Position numbers and translations under genes: made by a program
Assembly (NCBI RefSeq): GCF_014287815.1
Contig: NZ_JACOOQ010000002.1
Coordinates: 1-64,000 of the forward strand
Length of the DNA stretch: 64,000 nt
Direction of reading: 5' to 3'
Source: Clostridium lentum
Lineage (GTDB): Bacteria > Bacillota > Clostridia > Clostridiales > Clostridiaceae
Notes under the pieces: generated by a model
Database searches by the model: none
Told to the model about the DNA's origin: nothing
The model's input: the letters and a program-made list of their open reading frames with translations, nothing else
Shown: piece after piece, positions 1 to 9,172 of the stretch
Layout: the number at the start of each line of letters is the position of its first letter
How positions within the stretch are numbered: position 1 is the stretch's first letter

Positions 1-35
1 ATACGGAATAAAGTATTAATTAATAGGAAAAATAT

Positions 36-67
36 AGCATAGAACCGATGTTAGTTCTATGCCTTTT
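36..67 (+). terminator. Terminator of a gene left of the window
   Basis: A 9-bp inverted repeat (GCATAGAAC / GTTCTATGC) with an 8-nt loop is followed by CTTTT. It probably ends transcription of a plus-strand gene lying before the window. Confidence 0.55.
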
Positions 68-98
68 AGAATACTTAAAATTAAATTCCCGAAGGGAG

Positions 99-120
99 CG
101 TGGCGAAAGCCACTTTTTTA
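99..120 (+). terminator. Short GAAA-loop terminator
   Basis: A GTGGC/GCCAC stem closed by a GAAA tetraloop runs directly into TTTTTT. A second mini-hairpin, CCCGAAGGG, lies just upstream. It looks like a compact intrinsic terminator after the first one. Confidence 0.5.
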
Positions 121-181
121 TATGTTTATACTTTCTTGCATGGTGTATGTAAATACATCCTTTTTAACGTCATAAATCTAA

Positions 182-448
182 TTAATCTTTATAAAATTGT
201 TGTGCTTCTGGTCTTTCTAAGTATTTCTCATCTTCCTCATAATAGTCTTGTAAATATTGATTTTCTAAAAATTCTTCTTCAGGCACATTTATTTCTTTAT
301 GACCTCCATTAGAATGAAAAAAATTATCTAATTTTTCAAATATATTATCAAAAGCATTAGGATACATAGTTGAAGCAATTGCAGATTGTTGTAAAAATAA
401 TGATAATAAGGCCATTGTACATAACATTTTAAAATGTTTTTTTAGCAT
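182..448 (-). CDS. Small secreted acidic protein, unknown function
   Basis: An 88-residue protein that I do not recognise. A short Lys-rich start is followed by a hydrophobic stretch (about residues 9-25) ending in an SAIA|S-like cleavage site, so it is probably exported by Sec. The mature part of about 60 residues is rich in Glu, Asp, Tyr and Asn and has no Cys. The start is supported by GGAGG about 8 nt upstream on the minus strand. It faces the plus-strand gene at 599 across a 150-bp AT-rich divergent region. Confidence 0.55.
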   Translation of the reverse strand: MLKKHFKMLCTMALLSLFLQQSAIASTMYPNAFDNIFEKLDNFFHSNGGHKEINVPEEEFLENQYLQDYYEEDEKYLERPEAQQFYKD

Positions 449-598
449 GAATATACCTCCATAAGTATTTTATATATAGTTTTATCAATTAAGAAAAAAT
501 TATGAGAATTTATAGAAATAATTATGGAAATACTTAAGATAGCAATAATATTATTGGCATATAAATAATATTATGAAGTATAAAGGTGGTGCTGTGTT

Positions 599-868
599 AT
601 GGTAAAGAAATTAATAACTATTATAACTTATATTACTATAGTTACTTTTATAGGATTTTTAATTGTTTTAAGCATAGATCAATTTAGAGCAGTGAAGGCA
701 TCTAAAACAGAGTCCAATGAAAAAGAAACAAATTTACTTATTCAATATAAAGATAGTGTGGAAACAGATGATGAAGCTATAGAAAGTAGAGAAAGTGAGA
801 AAGATTCAAAATCATATTTATTGCCTAATGCAGTAAAAAATCAATATATTAAAGTAAGCCCTTTATAA
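599..868 (+). CDS. Small single-pass membrane protein, unknown function
   Basis: An 89-residue protein with one N-terminal membrane segment (about residues 8-27). A polar tail rich in Glu, Ser and Lys follows, probably outside the cell. AAAGGTGG lies about 8 nt before the ATG. No family is recognised. The upstream region holds two copies of the palindrome ATAATATTAT (about 545-574) that could pair as a hairpin. It precedes the trp leader but is separated from it by about 170 bp, so common transcription is uncertain. Confidence 0.5.
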   Translation: MVKKLITIITYITIVTFIGFLIVLSIDQFRAVKASKTESNEKETNLLIQYKDSVETDDEAIESRESEKDSKSYLLPNAVKNQYIKVSPL

Positions 869-971
869 GTTAATTTGAATTCTTCATTCTTTAAAGCGGA
901 ATATTTTAGTTATGTTTTTATAATGTAGTTAATATATAGAAGTAAGAGTATTAATATTACAGGGTGGTTTT

Positions 972-1025
972 ATGAGGTGGTATGATAATTATAAAAAATT
1001 ATTTGGAGAAATAGTAAACATTTAA
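972..1025 (+). CDS. Possible 17-residue leader ORF with an early Trp codon
   Basis: A short ORF, ATG AGG TGG ..., begins 8 nt after an AGGGTGG sequence and ends just before the T-box aptamer. Its third codon is Trp. It could be a vestigial leader peptide or chance. No attenuator hairpin of the classical trp type is evident between it and the T-box. Confidence 0.25.
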   Translation: MRWYDNYKKLFGEIVNI

Positions 1026-1039
1026 AGAGAGATGTATAT

Positions 1040-1485
1040 AATAATATCAAAGTTAAAATCAATGAAAAGAAGAGTAGCTATCTGAGTTTAGCTTAAGCGA
1101 GTTTGGGATGGTGTAAGCCAAATGTTGTAGCAGATAGTGAATGGGCCTTGGAGATGAAACAGTGAATATTAAGTGATAATGGAAAATTTAGAATTGAAAA
1201 TTATGGATAAAAATAGGAGAGTTTTTAATTCTTTCAAAAGAAATTATCAATTAATTAGTAGTGGTTTTCGGCAAGTCTACCGTTAAAAGGACAGGATATC
1301 GACAGCTTTATTTATAGAAAGAGTTCGTATCTGGTGAAGAGTTATACTTAGGAGGTATAGCAAAAAAATGGTGTTTCGCTCTATTTAGGTAAAATAACAT
1401 TTTTTAATTATTACTTAAGTATATAAATTTGGGTGGTACCACGAGTCATTTCGTCCCATATAGGGATAGAAGTGGCTCTTTTTTA
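1040..1485 (+). promoter_or_regulatory. T-box leader, probably tRNA-Trp responsive
   Basis: The conserved T-box GGGTGGTACCACG lies at 1431-1443 and is followed by a terminator (GAGTCA..GTCCC / GGGAT..GTGGCTC, then TTTTTT) ending near 1485. Stem I is visible from CTATCTG (1078-1084) pairing with CAGATAG (1131-1137), with the distal loop GGTGTAAGCC inside. The specifier is probably TGG at 1142-1144, in the context GAA-TGG-GCC. In the family, uncharged tRNA binds both specifier and T-box and favours the antiterminator. Together with trpBA downstream this implies induction by tryptophan starvation. The 5' limit is approximate. Confidence 0.9.
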
Positions 1486-1523
1486 TTTTAAGGAAAAAAT
1501 AATAGGGAAAGTGAGGAGTTATA

Positions 1524-2711
1524 ATGAAAGGGAAATTTAATGAATATGGTGGTCAATATGTACCAGAAATATTGATGAAAGCTTTGGAAGAGGTAGAAAT
1601 AGCATATGAAAAGGCAAAAAATGATAAAAGCTTTAAAGATGAATTAAATAAATATTTAAAGGATTATGTAGGACGTCCAAGTGCATTATATTATGCAGCT
1701 AATTTAACTAAAGAATTAGGTGGAGCAAAAATATATTTAAAAAGAGAAGATTTGAATCATACTGGAGCTCATAAAATAAATAACGTTTTAGGACAAGTTA
1801 TTTTGGCTAAGAGAATGGGAAAAAATAGAGTAATAGCAGAAACAGGAGCAGGACAACATGGTGTGGCAACAGCTACAGTGGCAGCAATGTTTAATATGAA
1901 GTGTGAAATATTTATGGGAGAAGAAGATGTAAAAAGACAAGCTCCAAATGTTAGAAAGATGAGGCTTTTAGGAGCTAAAGTTAATTCTGTAAAAATTGGC
2001 TCGAAAACATTAAAAGATGCTGTTAATGAAGCTATAAGAGATTGGGTTACTAATGTAGATAATACTTTTTATGTTTTAGGATCAGCCTTAGGACCACATC
2101 CTTATCCAACAATGGTTAGGGATTTTCAAAGAATAATTGGTGATGAAGCAAGAAATCAGATATTAGAGGTAGAAGGAAGGCTACCTGATTATATAGTAGC
2201 AGCAGTTGGTGGAGGAAGTAATTCTATAGGAGTATTTTATCCATTTATAAATGATAAAGAAGTTAAGCTTATAGGAGTAGAAGCAGGAGGCCTTGGACTT
2301 CATACGCAATTTCATGCAGCTAGATTTGCTGTAGGTAAAAAAGGAATACTTCAAGGTATGAAAAGTTATGTAATAAGCGATGATGATGGGAATATTGCAC
2401 CAGTACACTCTATATCAGCAGGTCTTGATTATCCAGGTGTAGGGCCAGAGCATGCATATTTAAATGATATAAAAAGAGCTCAGTATACTGCAATAACAGA
2501 TGATGAAGCTGTAAATGCTTTTTATAAATTAACTAGAATAGAGGGAATAATACCAGCGTTAGAATCCTCTCATGCTGTGGCATATGCCATGAAGATTGCT
2601 CCTACTCTTTCAAAAGATTCAATTATATTAGTAAATTTATCAGGAAGAGGAGATAAGGATATGGATATAATAGAAAGTTATGAAAATAAGGAGGGCGCAA
2701 TTAATGAATAA
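1524..2711 (+). CDS. trpB: Tryptophan synthase beta subunit
   Basis: Condenses indole with serine to make tryptophan, using PLP, as the beta half of the alpha2-beta2 complex in the cytoplasm. The 395-residue length is normal. The PLP lysine is K84 in HTGAHKINN, the Gly-rich phosphate loop is GGGSNS, and the C-terminal SGRGDKD motif is present. GAGGAG precedes the ATG. The gene follows a Trp T-box and its last codons overlap the start of trpA, so the two are translationally coupled. The other trp genes (EGDCF) are not in this window. Confidence 0.97.
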   Translation: MKGKFNEYGGQYVPEILMKALEEVEIAYEKAKNDKSFKDELNKYLKDYVGRPSALYYAANLTKELGGAKIYLKREDLNHTGAHKINNVLGQVILAKRMGKNRVIAETGAGQHGVATATVAAMFNMKCEIFMGEEDVKRQAPNVRKMRLLGAKVNSVKIGSKTLKDAVNEAIRDWVTNVDNTFYVLGSALGPHPYPTMVRDFQRIIGDEARNQILEVEGRLPDYIVAAVGGGSNSIGVFYPFINDKEVKLIGVEAGGLGLHTQFHAARFAVGKKGILQGMKSYVISDDDGNIAPVHSISAGLDYPGVGPEHAYLNDIKRAQYTAITDDEAVNAFYKLTRIEGIIPALESSHAVAYAMKIAPTLSKDSIILVNLSGRGDKDMDIIESYENKEGAINE

Positions 2712-3492
2712 AATAGATTTAAAATTTAAAGAATTAAGAGAAAAAAATGAAAAAGCATTAATACCATTTATTGCATTAGGGGATAAAAGTTTAGATGAAA
2801 CAGTTGAAATAGCACAAGTTTTAGAAAAGGCTGGAGCAGATATTGTAGAACTTGGAATACCCTTTAGTGATCCACTTGCTGATGGACCAATTATACAAGA
2901 TGCATATCATAGGGCACTTACTTCAGGAATTAATATAAAGGATATGATAAAAACAGTAGAAAATATAACATCAAAAATTAATATACCTGTAATTATAATG
3001 GTTTATTATAATGTGGTTTATTGTAAAGGTGTTGAAAAGTTTTTAAATGATTTGGAAAATGCAGGGGTAAGTGGTATTATTGTTCCTGATGTACCTCTAG
3101 AAGAAAGAGAAGAATTACTAAAAGCATGTGAAAATAATAATATTGATTTAATACCTCTTGTGGCACCAACATCAAAAGAAAGAATAAATAAAATAATAAC
3201 AAATTCAAAAGGCTTTGTATATTGTGTATCTCATGCAGGAACTACGGGAGAACAAAACACTGTATCAAGCAATATAAAGGAATATTTACAGGAAGTAAAA
3301 AATAATACAGACACTCCAATATGTGTAGGCTTTGGAATTTCATCAGTAGAAACAGCTGGTGCTGTTAAGGAATATTGTGATGGAGTTATTATTGGAAGTG
3401 CTATAGTAAGAAGGATTGGTGAAGAAAAAGATTTTGAGGAAAGAAAAAAAGACGTATATGAATTTGTTAAAAAAATAAAAAGTAGCTTTTAA
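2704..3492 (+). CDS. trpA: Tryptophan synthase alpha subunit
   Basis: Cleaves indole-3-glycerol phosphate to indole and glyceraldehyde-3-phosphate and passes indole to TrpB. I place the start at ATG 2704, which follows GGAGGGCG and overlaps the trpB stop. An in-frame extension to 2680 has no ribosome binding site. The 262-residue product has the TIM-barrel signature [18 protein letters not shown] with the catalytic Glu and Asp, and the phosphate-binding GFGISS. It is the second and last gene of the T-box transcript. Confidence 0.96.
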   Translation: MNKIDLKFKELREKNEKALIPFIALGDKSLDETVEIAQVLEKAGADIVELGIPFSDPLADGPIIQDAYHRALTSGINIKDMIKTVENITSKINIPVIIMVYYNVVYCKGVEKFLNDLENAGVSGIIVPDVPLEEREELLKACENNNIDLIPLVAPTSKERINKIITNSKGFVYCVSHAGTTGEQNTVSSNIKEYLQEVKNNTDTPICVGFGISSVETAGAVKEYCDGVIIGSAIVRRIGEEKDFEERKKDVYEFVKKIKSSF

Positions 3493-3514
3493 ATGGTATT
3501 GGATAAAATATATT

Positions 3515-3590
3515 AAGAGAGTAGATGGTTTTTGTATGAGCATTAAGGTATAGCACTTATAATAACATATCTACTTTCTTTGGATTTTTT
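3515..3590 (+). terminator. Probable terminator after trpBA
   Basis: AAGAGAGTAGAT (about 3515) can pair with ATCTACTTTCTT (about 3570), with a long intervening loop. GGATTTTTT follows. The loop is unusually long, so the call is tentative. Confidence 0.35.
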
Positions 3591-3626
3591 CCAAGTATTA
3601 AAAAATTAAGAAAGGTTTAATTATAT

Positions 3627-3953
3627 ATGAATAAGTTACATAATGAAAAAGAAATAGAAGAGTTAATTAAGAATAATGCAATGGCTGTGGTTTATTTTAC
3701 AGGAAATTCTTGCTCTGCTTGTGAAGTAATAAAGGTTAAAATAGAAGAGATATTGAAGAGATTTCCTAGAATTCTAGGTGGAGAAGTAAATGGTGAGGAA
3801 AATATTAGCTTAGCAATTAAATATGATGTATATTCGGTGCCAGTATTTATTTTATTCATTGAAGGAAGAGAAAGCATCAGGATAGGAAGGAATGTTGATT
3901 TGCTAGATTTAGAGAAAAGCATAGGAAGGTATTATCATATGCTTTTTAATTAA
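3627..3953 (+). CDS. Thioredoxin-family protein with CSAC active site
   Basis: A 108-residue thioredoxin-fold protein. The active site is N-S-C-S-A-C rather than WCGPC, and the cis-proline motif VYSVPVF is in the expected place. The two cysteines make thiol-disulfide exchange plausible, but the non-canonical dipeptide and lack of Trp suggest a specialised redox partner rather than the main thioredoxin. No signal peptide, so it is cytoplasmic. It stands alone between trpA and the two-component genes. Confidence 0.85.
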   Translation: MNKLHNEKEIEELIKNNAMAVVYFTGNSCSACEVIKVKIEEILKRFPRILGGEVNGEENISLAIKYDVYSVPVFILFIEGRESIRIGRNVDLLDLEKSIGRYYHMLFN

Positions 3954-3954
3954 A

Positions 3955-4032
3955 TATGAATATAAAGAACGTAAAAAAGAAATTGGTACAAGGATAACAG
4001 TATTTTTACCATATAAGAATAAGAAGGAGTAA
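3955..4032 (+). pseudogene. Possible remnant of a histidine-kinase C-terminus
   Basis: Read in the frame ending with TAA at 4030-4032, this stretch encodes ...EIGTRITVFLPYKNKKE-stop. That resembles the final beta strand of HATPase domains (G-T-x-F-T-V-x-LP). It has no start of its own and ends 5 nt before the response-regulator ATG. It may be the tail of a lost kinase gene left by rearrangement. The match is short, so chance is possible. Confidence 0.3.
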
Positions 4033-4037
4033 TAATA

Positions 4038-4727
4038 ATGAAAAAAATATTATTGGTAGAAGATGATGCATCTTTATGTAGAGGTATAAGCTTTAAATTG
4101 AAAAAGGAAGGCTATGAGGTGCTAACAAGCCCCACAGTAAAGGATGCTATTGTTATATTTGAAAATAATAAGATTGATTTGGTCATAAGTGATATAACTT
4201 TAGAAGATGGAGATGGATATGAACTTTGCCAAAAAATTAGACAAAATAGTGACGTGCTTTTTATATTCCTTACTGCATTGGATCAAGAAGTAGATATGGT
4301 TACAGGCTATGATTTGGGAGCAGATGATTATATAACAAAACCATTTAGTTTAATGGTTCTTATTTCTAAGGTTAATGCTTTAATGAGAAGGACATCCTTA
4401 AGAGAAGAAAGTAAAAGAATCATAAGATGCAGAAACTTAAGTTTTTATCCAGAGGAAATGAAACTATTGATAAATAATGAAGAAGTTATATTAAGTAAAA
4501 ATGAGTATAAGCTTTTAAATCGTCTAATAAAGAATTCAGGTCAAATTGTAACAAAGGGACAATTACTTGAAGCACTTTGGGACAAAGATGGTGCTTTTGT
4601 AGATGAAAATACAGTGGCAGTAAATATAAGAAGGTTAAGGGAAAAGATAGAAGATATTCCTTCGGAGCCTGTATTTATTAAAAATATAAGAGGTATAGGC
4701 TATAGATGGAATGAGGAGATTAGTTAA
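4038..4727 (+). CDS. OmpR-family response regulator
   Basis: A 229-residue two-domain regulator: receiver (about 1-115) with acidic pocket EDD at 8-10, phospho-acceptor D52 and the conserved KPF lysine, then a winged-helix DNA-binding domain (about 130-225). AAGGAG precedes the start. Its stop overlaps the kinase reading frame, so the pair is co-translated. The adjacent exporter genes and the Bce-like operator at 6030-6043 make control of that exporter the likely job. This target is inferred from position. Confidence 0.93.
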   Translation: MKKILLVEDDASLCRGISFKLKKEGYEVLTSPTVKDAIVIFENNKIDLVISDITLEDGDGYELCQKIRQNSDVLFIFLTALDQEVDMVTGYDLGADDYITKPFSLMVLISKVNALMRRTSLREESKRIIRCRNLSFYPEEMKLLINNEEVILSKNEYKLLNRLIKNSGQIVTKGQLLEALWDKDGAFVDENTVAVNIRRLREKIEDIPSEPVFIKNIRGIGYRWNEEIS

Positions 4728-5970
4728 GAGTATGTTGGAAAGTATCAAATCAAATTCATTTATTAGAAGAGTTATTTTAGGAAGTATAGTAATTTTGCTT
4801 ATGTTAATAGCATCATGGGGCGTTTTTCAAAATTATAAGTTAGAAAAGATATATGCTGATAAGGCTGAAGTTTATAAGCAGGTTGTTGGTGCTTTAGCTA
4901 GTAAGTATCCCAATGATGAGGCAAATATTTTAAATAGTATTTTTAATGACGATGAAAAGTATAAAGAATACGGAGAAAACATTCTTAATAAATATGGCTA
5001 TACTAATGAAATTATAGAAAGTTTTGCAAGTGACAGATATGTAAATGAATATATGGCGGGAAATGTAATCTTTATAACTATAGTATTTTTAGTAAGCTGT
5101 ATTGCCATATGTATAATTTGCATATATGTATTTAAATATTTATATAAAATTTCAACAGCCTTAGGAAATTATATTGATGGGAATTTTGAACATAAAGATG
5201 AATTTAGCAAGGAAGGCATAGTAAATATAATCGATAATCAGCTTGCTATTCTAGGAAAAAATATTAGTAATACTTATGACAAATTAGAAAATGAAAAAGA
5301 AGATTCAAAGGCTCTAGTTACAGATATATCACATCAATTAAAGACGCCTTTAGCATCTTTAAGTATGTGTAATTCTATTTTAGAGGATGATGAATTAACA
5401 TTAGATGAAAAGCATGAGTTCTTAGCTATGAGCAATAAAAATATCAGCAAATTACAAAATCTTATTGAATGTTTGGTAAATATTTCAAGGTTGGAAGCTG
5501 CAATGATTAAATTAAAGCCTGTAAAAAGTAGTTTGAAAGATACTGTTATTAAAGCTTATAATAGCGCTTATATAAAGGCACAAAATAAGAATATTGATAT
5601 TATCTTGGAAATCTTAAAAGACTACCAAATAGTTCATGATAATAAGTGGACAGAAGAAGCAATCTTTAATGTGATAGATAACGGTATAAAATATACAGAG
5701 CCAGGTGGAAAGATAATCATAACCATGGAGGAAAGTTTAAATTTCATTAAAATAAATATAGAGGATAATGGTAGTGGGATAGATAAAAAGGAATTTAACA
5801 ATATATTCAAGAGATTTTATAGAGGAAAAGAGCATGAAAAAAAAGGAATTGAAGGTTCAGGGGTAGGGCTTTACCTAACCAGGAAGATTTTTGAGGATCA
5901 AGGCGGTAGTATACTAGTAAAATCTAAAATTGGCAGTGGAAGTAAGTTTACGCTGATGCTACCTAAATAA
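4711..5970 (+). CDS. Sensor histidine kinase
   Basis: Membrane sensor of the two-component pair. From ATG 4711 it is 419 residues. ATG 4732 is an alternative 7 codons later. Neither has an ideally spaced ribosome binding site (AGGAG at 4713-4717 lies within the coding overlap). Two membrane segments (about 21-37 and 118-140) enclose about 80 extracellular residues. The H-box is SHQLKTPL with H208, followed by the N-box (DNGIKYT) and Gly-rich ATP-lid motifs. The sizeable extracellular loop differs from true BceS kinases, which have almost none. It ends at a strong terminator. Confidence 0.9.
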   Translation: MRRLVKSMLESIKSNSFIRRVILGSIVILLMLIASWGVFQNYKLEKIYADKAEVYKQVVGALASKYPNDEANILNSIFNDDEKYKEYGENILNKYGYTNEIIESFASDRYVNEYMAGNVIFITIVFLVSCIAICIICIYVFKYLYKISTALGNYIDGNFEHKDEFSKEGIVNIIDNQLAILGKNISNTYDKLENEKEDSKALVTDISHQLKTPLASLSMCNSILEDDELTLDEKHEFLAMSNKNISKLQNLIECLVNISRLEAAMIKLKPVKSSLKDTVIKAYNSAYIKAQNKNIDIILEILKDYQIVHDNKWTEEAIFNVIDNGIKYTEPGGKIIITMEESLNFIKINIEDNGSGIDKKEFNNIFKRFYRGKEHEKKGIEGSGVGLYLTRKIFEDQGGSILVKSKIGSGSKFTLMLPK

Positions 5971-6006
5971 AAGATTGCTGCACTTATCAGTGTAGCAATC
6001 TTTTAT
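5971..6006. terminator. Terminator between kinase and ABC exporter genes
   Basis: A perfect stem AGATTGCTGCACT / AGTGTAGCAATCT (one G.U) with a TATC loop is flanked by A-run and TTTT. It separates the two-component transcript from the transporter transcript. Confidence 0.85.
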
Positions 6007-6028
6007 AATTTCAGAGCTAAATACAATT

Positions 6029-6044
6029 CTTACAAAATTGTAAG
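6029..6044. promoter_or_regulatory. Candidate Bce-type response-regulator operator
   Basis: CTTACAA-AA-TTGTAAG is a 7-bp inverted repeat. It contains TTACA-N4-TGTAA (6030-6043), which fits the TNACA-N4-TGTAA consensus I recall for BceR-like regulators of Bacillus. It lies about 75 bp before the ABC ATPase start, in the only gap of the cluster. Binding by the adjacent regulator is inferred. Confidence 0.6.
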
Positions 6045-6116
6045 TGAAATTGAAAGTTATATGAAAGCTAGGAAGATTATCCTTTAAATATAGTAATTAA
6101 TGAAAAGGAGAAAAAA

Positions 6117-6785
6117 ATGAATACAATTTTACAAACTATAAATTTAAAGAAATATTATGGAGAGGGAGAAAATATTGTTAAAGCCATTGATAATACTAAT
6201 ATCAACATATTTCAAGGTGAATTTGTAGCTATAGTTGGAAAATCAGGATCAGGTAAAAGTACACTTCTACATATGCTAGGAGCGCTAGATAAACCAACAT
6301 CAGGAGAGGTTATTATAGATAATAAGTATATATCAACTATGAAAGAGGAAGAATTAGCTATATTTAGAAGGAGAAAGATAGGGTTCATTTTTCAATATTA
6401 TAATTTAATATCTTCAATTAACGTATGGGAAAATATAGTGCTTCCTATAGGGCTAGATTCAAGAAGGGTAGATAAAGATTTTGTCAATGATATTTTAGAT
6501 ACATTAGGATTGAAGGAGAAGAAGCATAATATGCCAAATACTTTATCAGGAGGACAGCAACAAAGGGTAGCCATAGCCAGGGCGTTAGCATCAAAGCCAT
6601 CAATAATATTAGCAGATGAACCTACAGGCAATTTAGATTCTAAGACAGAAGAAGAAGTATTAACTTTACTAAAGCTTACAGCTAAAAAGTATAATCAAAC
6701 TATAGTGATGATAACTCATGATGAAGGCATTGCCCAAATGGCAGATAGAATAATTTGCATTGAAGATGGCAAGGTGGTGGAATAA
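6117..6785 (+). CDS. ABC exporter ATPase (MacB/LolD type)
   Basis: A 222-residue ATP-binding subunit with Walker A GKSGSGKST, Q-loop FQYYNL, signature LSGGQQQR, Walker B ILADEP and the switch His in ITHD. It is the LolD/MacB/BceA kind that partners FtsX-fold permeases. GGAG precedes the ATG. The stop is adjacent to the permease start (6785/6786). With the upstream two-component system it probably forms a peptide-antibiotic sensing and detoxification module. The substrate cannot be read from sequence. Confidence 0.92.
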   Translation: MNTILQTINLKKYYGEGENIVKAIDNTNINIFQGEFVAIVGKSGSGKSTLLHMLGALDKPTSGEVIIDNKYISTMKEEELAIFRRRKIGFIFQYYNLISSINVWENIVLPIGLDSRRVDKDFVNDILDTLGLKEKKHNMPNTLSGGQQQRVAIARALASKPSIILADEPTGNLDSKTEEEVLTLLKLTAKKYNQTIVMITHDEGIAQMADRIICIEDGKVVE

Positions 6786-9170
6786 ATGAAAACATTAACT
6801 AATCTTGTTAAGGGAAATTTAAAAAGTAGTAAAGCTAAAAGTGTATTGATATGTATAACAATAATGCTCACAACTACGCTTTTAACTTCTGTAGGAATTA
6901 TTTGTAACAATTGGCTTAAAACCAATAAGGCTGCAACTATTGAGTATTCAGGTTCCTTTGAGGGAATTTATAAAAGAGTAAATAAAGATAAACTCGATAT
7001 TATAAAAAATAATGCCAGTATTGATCAATATGGAATATATAAGGCTATTGGCACATCACAATATGAAGATAGCAATTTAGGATTAATTTATGCTGATAAT
7101 ACAATAAAGAATATGGCCAATATAAAGTTTGAAGATGGAACCATGCCAGAAAAAGAAAATGAAATAGCCATTGAAAGTGGATACTTAAATTTATTAAATA
7201 ATGGTGCAAAAATTGGCGATAAAATAAAGTTATCATATGAATCCTTAAGTACTGGAGAAATAAAAGAAAAAGAGTTTATTTTAAGTGGTATTTTGCAAAC
7301 ATCTGATATTAGTAAGGCACAAAAAAGTTATTCGGCAATTATATCAAAATCATATTTTGTAAGTGAAGAAGTAGATGAAAATACTAAATATAATGTTTAT
7401 ATAAATATTGTTAAACCTAAAAAGTTAACAGCTGATGAGGTGAAGGAAAGCATACTTTCCATTGCTAAGAATATGGGCATAGAAGAATATGATGTAAGAA
7501 TAAATACAGATTATATAAATGCATCTAATCCAGATCCCCAGGTTATAGCAGGAGGAATTATAGTTGCTTTAATAATTATTTTATCAAGTATGCTAGTTAT
7601 TTATAGTATTTTTTATGTTTCAGTAATTAATAAAGTACATGAATATGGAAAACTAAGAGCTGTTGGGGCAACTAAACGACAGATAAGAAAGATAATTTTA
7701 AGAGAAGGATTTATTTTAAGCTGTATTTCTATACCACTAGGAATTGCTATTGGTTATTTAATTGGCCAGGTAGTCATCTTAAAAGCTTTAAAAATGGATA
7801 GGTATGGCGTAGGTGGAATGAATATTTTTATTGCTATAGGTGTTGCAGTAATAACAGTAATTTCAGTATTATTATCTCTTTTAAAACCTATGAAGATGGC
7901 ATGCAATATTTCACCGGTGGAGGCTATGAGATATGATGGTAATGACAGCAAGCAGAAAAAAAGAAAAGGATATGAAGAGATAAATTTAAAGAAAATAACT
8001 TTTGCAAATTTATCAAGAAATAAGAAAAGGACAGTAATAACACTATTATCTCTTTCCTTAAGTGGGATATTATTTATAGTAGCATCAACAATAATGAATT
8101 GTATGAATCCAGAAAATATGGCAAAAGATCATTCATTAGGAGATATAACGGTATACTTAGATAATTATGATTGGAATGAAGATGGCAGTAATAATTTATA
8201 TGATATTCAAGCCAATAATCCATTAGGAAAAGAAATGTGTGAGAGACTAGAAAATATTCCAGGTGTTAAAAAAATAAATATGGAAAAGTCAGCTTGGGCA
8301 AGTATTGATATTGGTGCTGGAGAAAAGAATTTAGAAGATATACAAGGATTTGATAAAGAGTTTTATGATGAATTATCAGAGCATTTAGTTGAGGGAGAAA
8401 TAAATAAAGAAGCGCTAGAAAGTGGAGAAGGATTAGTATATACTCATCCATCATATGCAAAAGAATTTGGGATAAAGGTAGGTAGTACGCAAGTAATTAC
8501 TATTTATGATGGAAAAGATTCTTATAAGAAGGAATTTACTGTATTAGCTTTAGTTGATATAGGGGGAGCGTCCATTAGGATTCCTGAAAGTGTGATGGAT
8601 TCTTTAATAAAAACAGATACCACCATAAGAGTAGGCTTAGAAGTTAAAAAGGATATGTTAAAGTCTGTGGAAGAAGAAATTAAAAACATCACAGATAATG
8701 ATGAATATCTGAGCTATGGGACTTTGGAAGATTCTATAGAAACTTATAAAAAGAGTATGGCTATAACCAGTGTACTTATATATTCTCTTGTAATTATCAT
8801 AGGTGTTATAGGTTTGATGAACTTAATAAATACAATGATAACAAGTATAATAACAAGAAAAAGAGAGCTTGGTATATTACAAGCCATTGGACTTTCAGAC
8901 AAGCAACTGGTAAAAATGCTACAAATTGAAGGCTTATTTTATACTGTGGGAACTCTTTTAATTACTTTAACTTTAGGAAATATTTTAGGATATATTGCTG
9001 TAATTATTTTTAGAAATACAGGAGCATCATATGCAATATATGATTATCCTTTAACACAAACAATTATTATGATAGTGGCAATTACTTTAGTACAAATATT
9101 AATTACTTATATGGTTACAAATAATTTTAAGAAGGATTCTTTAGTAGATAGGATAAGATATAGCGAGTAG
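6786..9170 (+). CDS. Large FtsX-family ABC permease
   Basis: A 794-residue permease made of two similar halves. Each half has one membrane helix, a large extracellular domain, then three helices (starts near 20-41 and about 415-440; triple clusters near 255-370 and 675-785). This duplicated 8-helix plan fits MacB/FtsX-type proteins. BceB instead has ten helices and one large loop. It partners the ATPase immediately upstream. Type VII ABC proteins of this kind act on lipids, lipoproteins or membrane-active peptides outside the membrane. Confidence 0.9.
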   Translation: MKTLTNLVKGNLKSSKAKSVLICITIMLTTTLLTSVGIICNNWLKTNKAATIEYSGSFEGIYKRVNKDKLDIIKNNASIDQYGIYKAIGTSQYEDSNLGLIYADNTIKNMANIKFEDGTMPEKENEIAIESGYLNLLNNGAKIGDKIKLSYESLSTGEIKEKEFILSGILQTSDISKAQKSYSAIISKSYFVSEEVDENTKYNVYINIVKPKKLTADEVKESILSIAKNMGIEEYDVRINTDYINASNPDPQVIAGGIIVALIIILSSMLVIYSIFYVSVINKVHEYGKLRAVGATKRQIRKIILREGFILSCISIPLGIAIGYLIGQVVILKALKMDRYGVGGMNIFIAIGVAVITVISVLLSLLKPMKMACNISPVEAMRYDGNDSKQKKRKGYEEINLKKITFANLSRNKKRTVITLLSLSLSGILFIVASTIMNCMNPENMAKDHSLGDITVYLDNYDWNEDGSNNLYDIQANNPLGKEMCERLENIPGVKKINMEKSAWASIDIGAGEKNLEDIQGFDKEFYDELSEHLVEGEINKEALESGEGLVYTHPSYAKEFGIKVGSTQVITIYDGKDSYKKEFTVLALVDIGGASIRIPESVMDSLIKTDTTIRVGLEVKKDMLKSVEEEIKNITDNDEYLSYGTLEDSIETYKKSMAITSVLIYSLVIIIGVIGLMNLINTMITSIITRKRELGILQAIGLSDKQLVKMLQIEGLFYTVGTLLITLTLGNILGYIAVIIFRNTGASYAIYDYPLTQTIIMIVAITLVQILITYMVTNNFKKDSLVDRIRYSE

Positions 9171-9172
9171 GG

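Noticed and set aside
100..312. A 70-residue plus-strand ORF at the window start
   Set aside because: It begins inside a terminator hairpin, has no ribosome binding site and lies opposite a better-supported secreted-protein gene.
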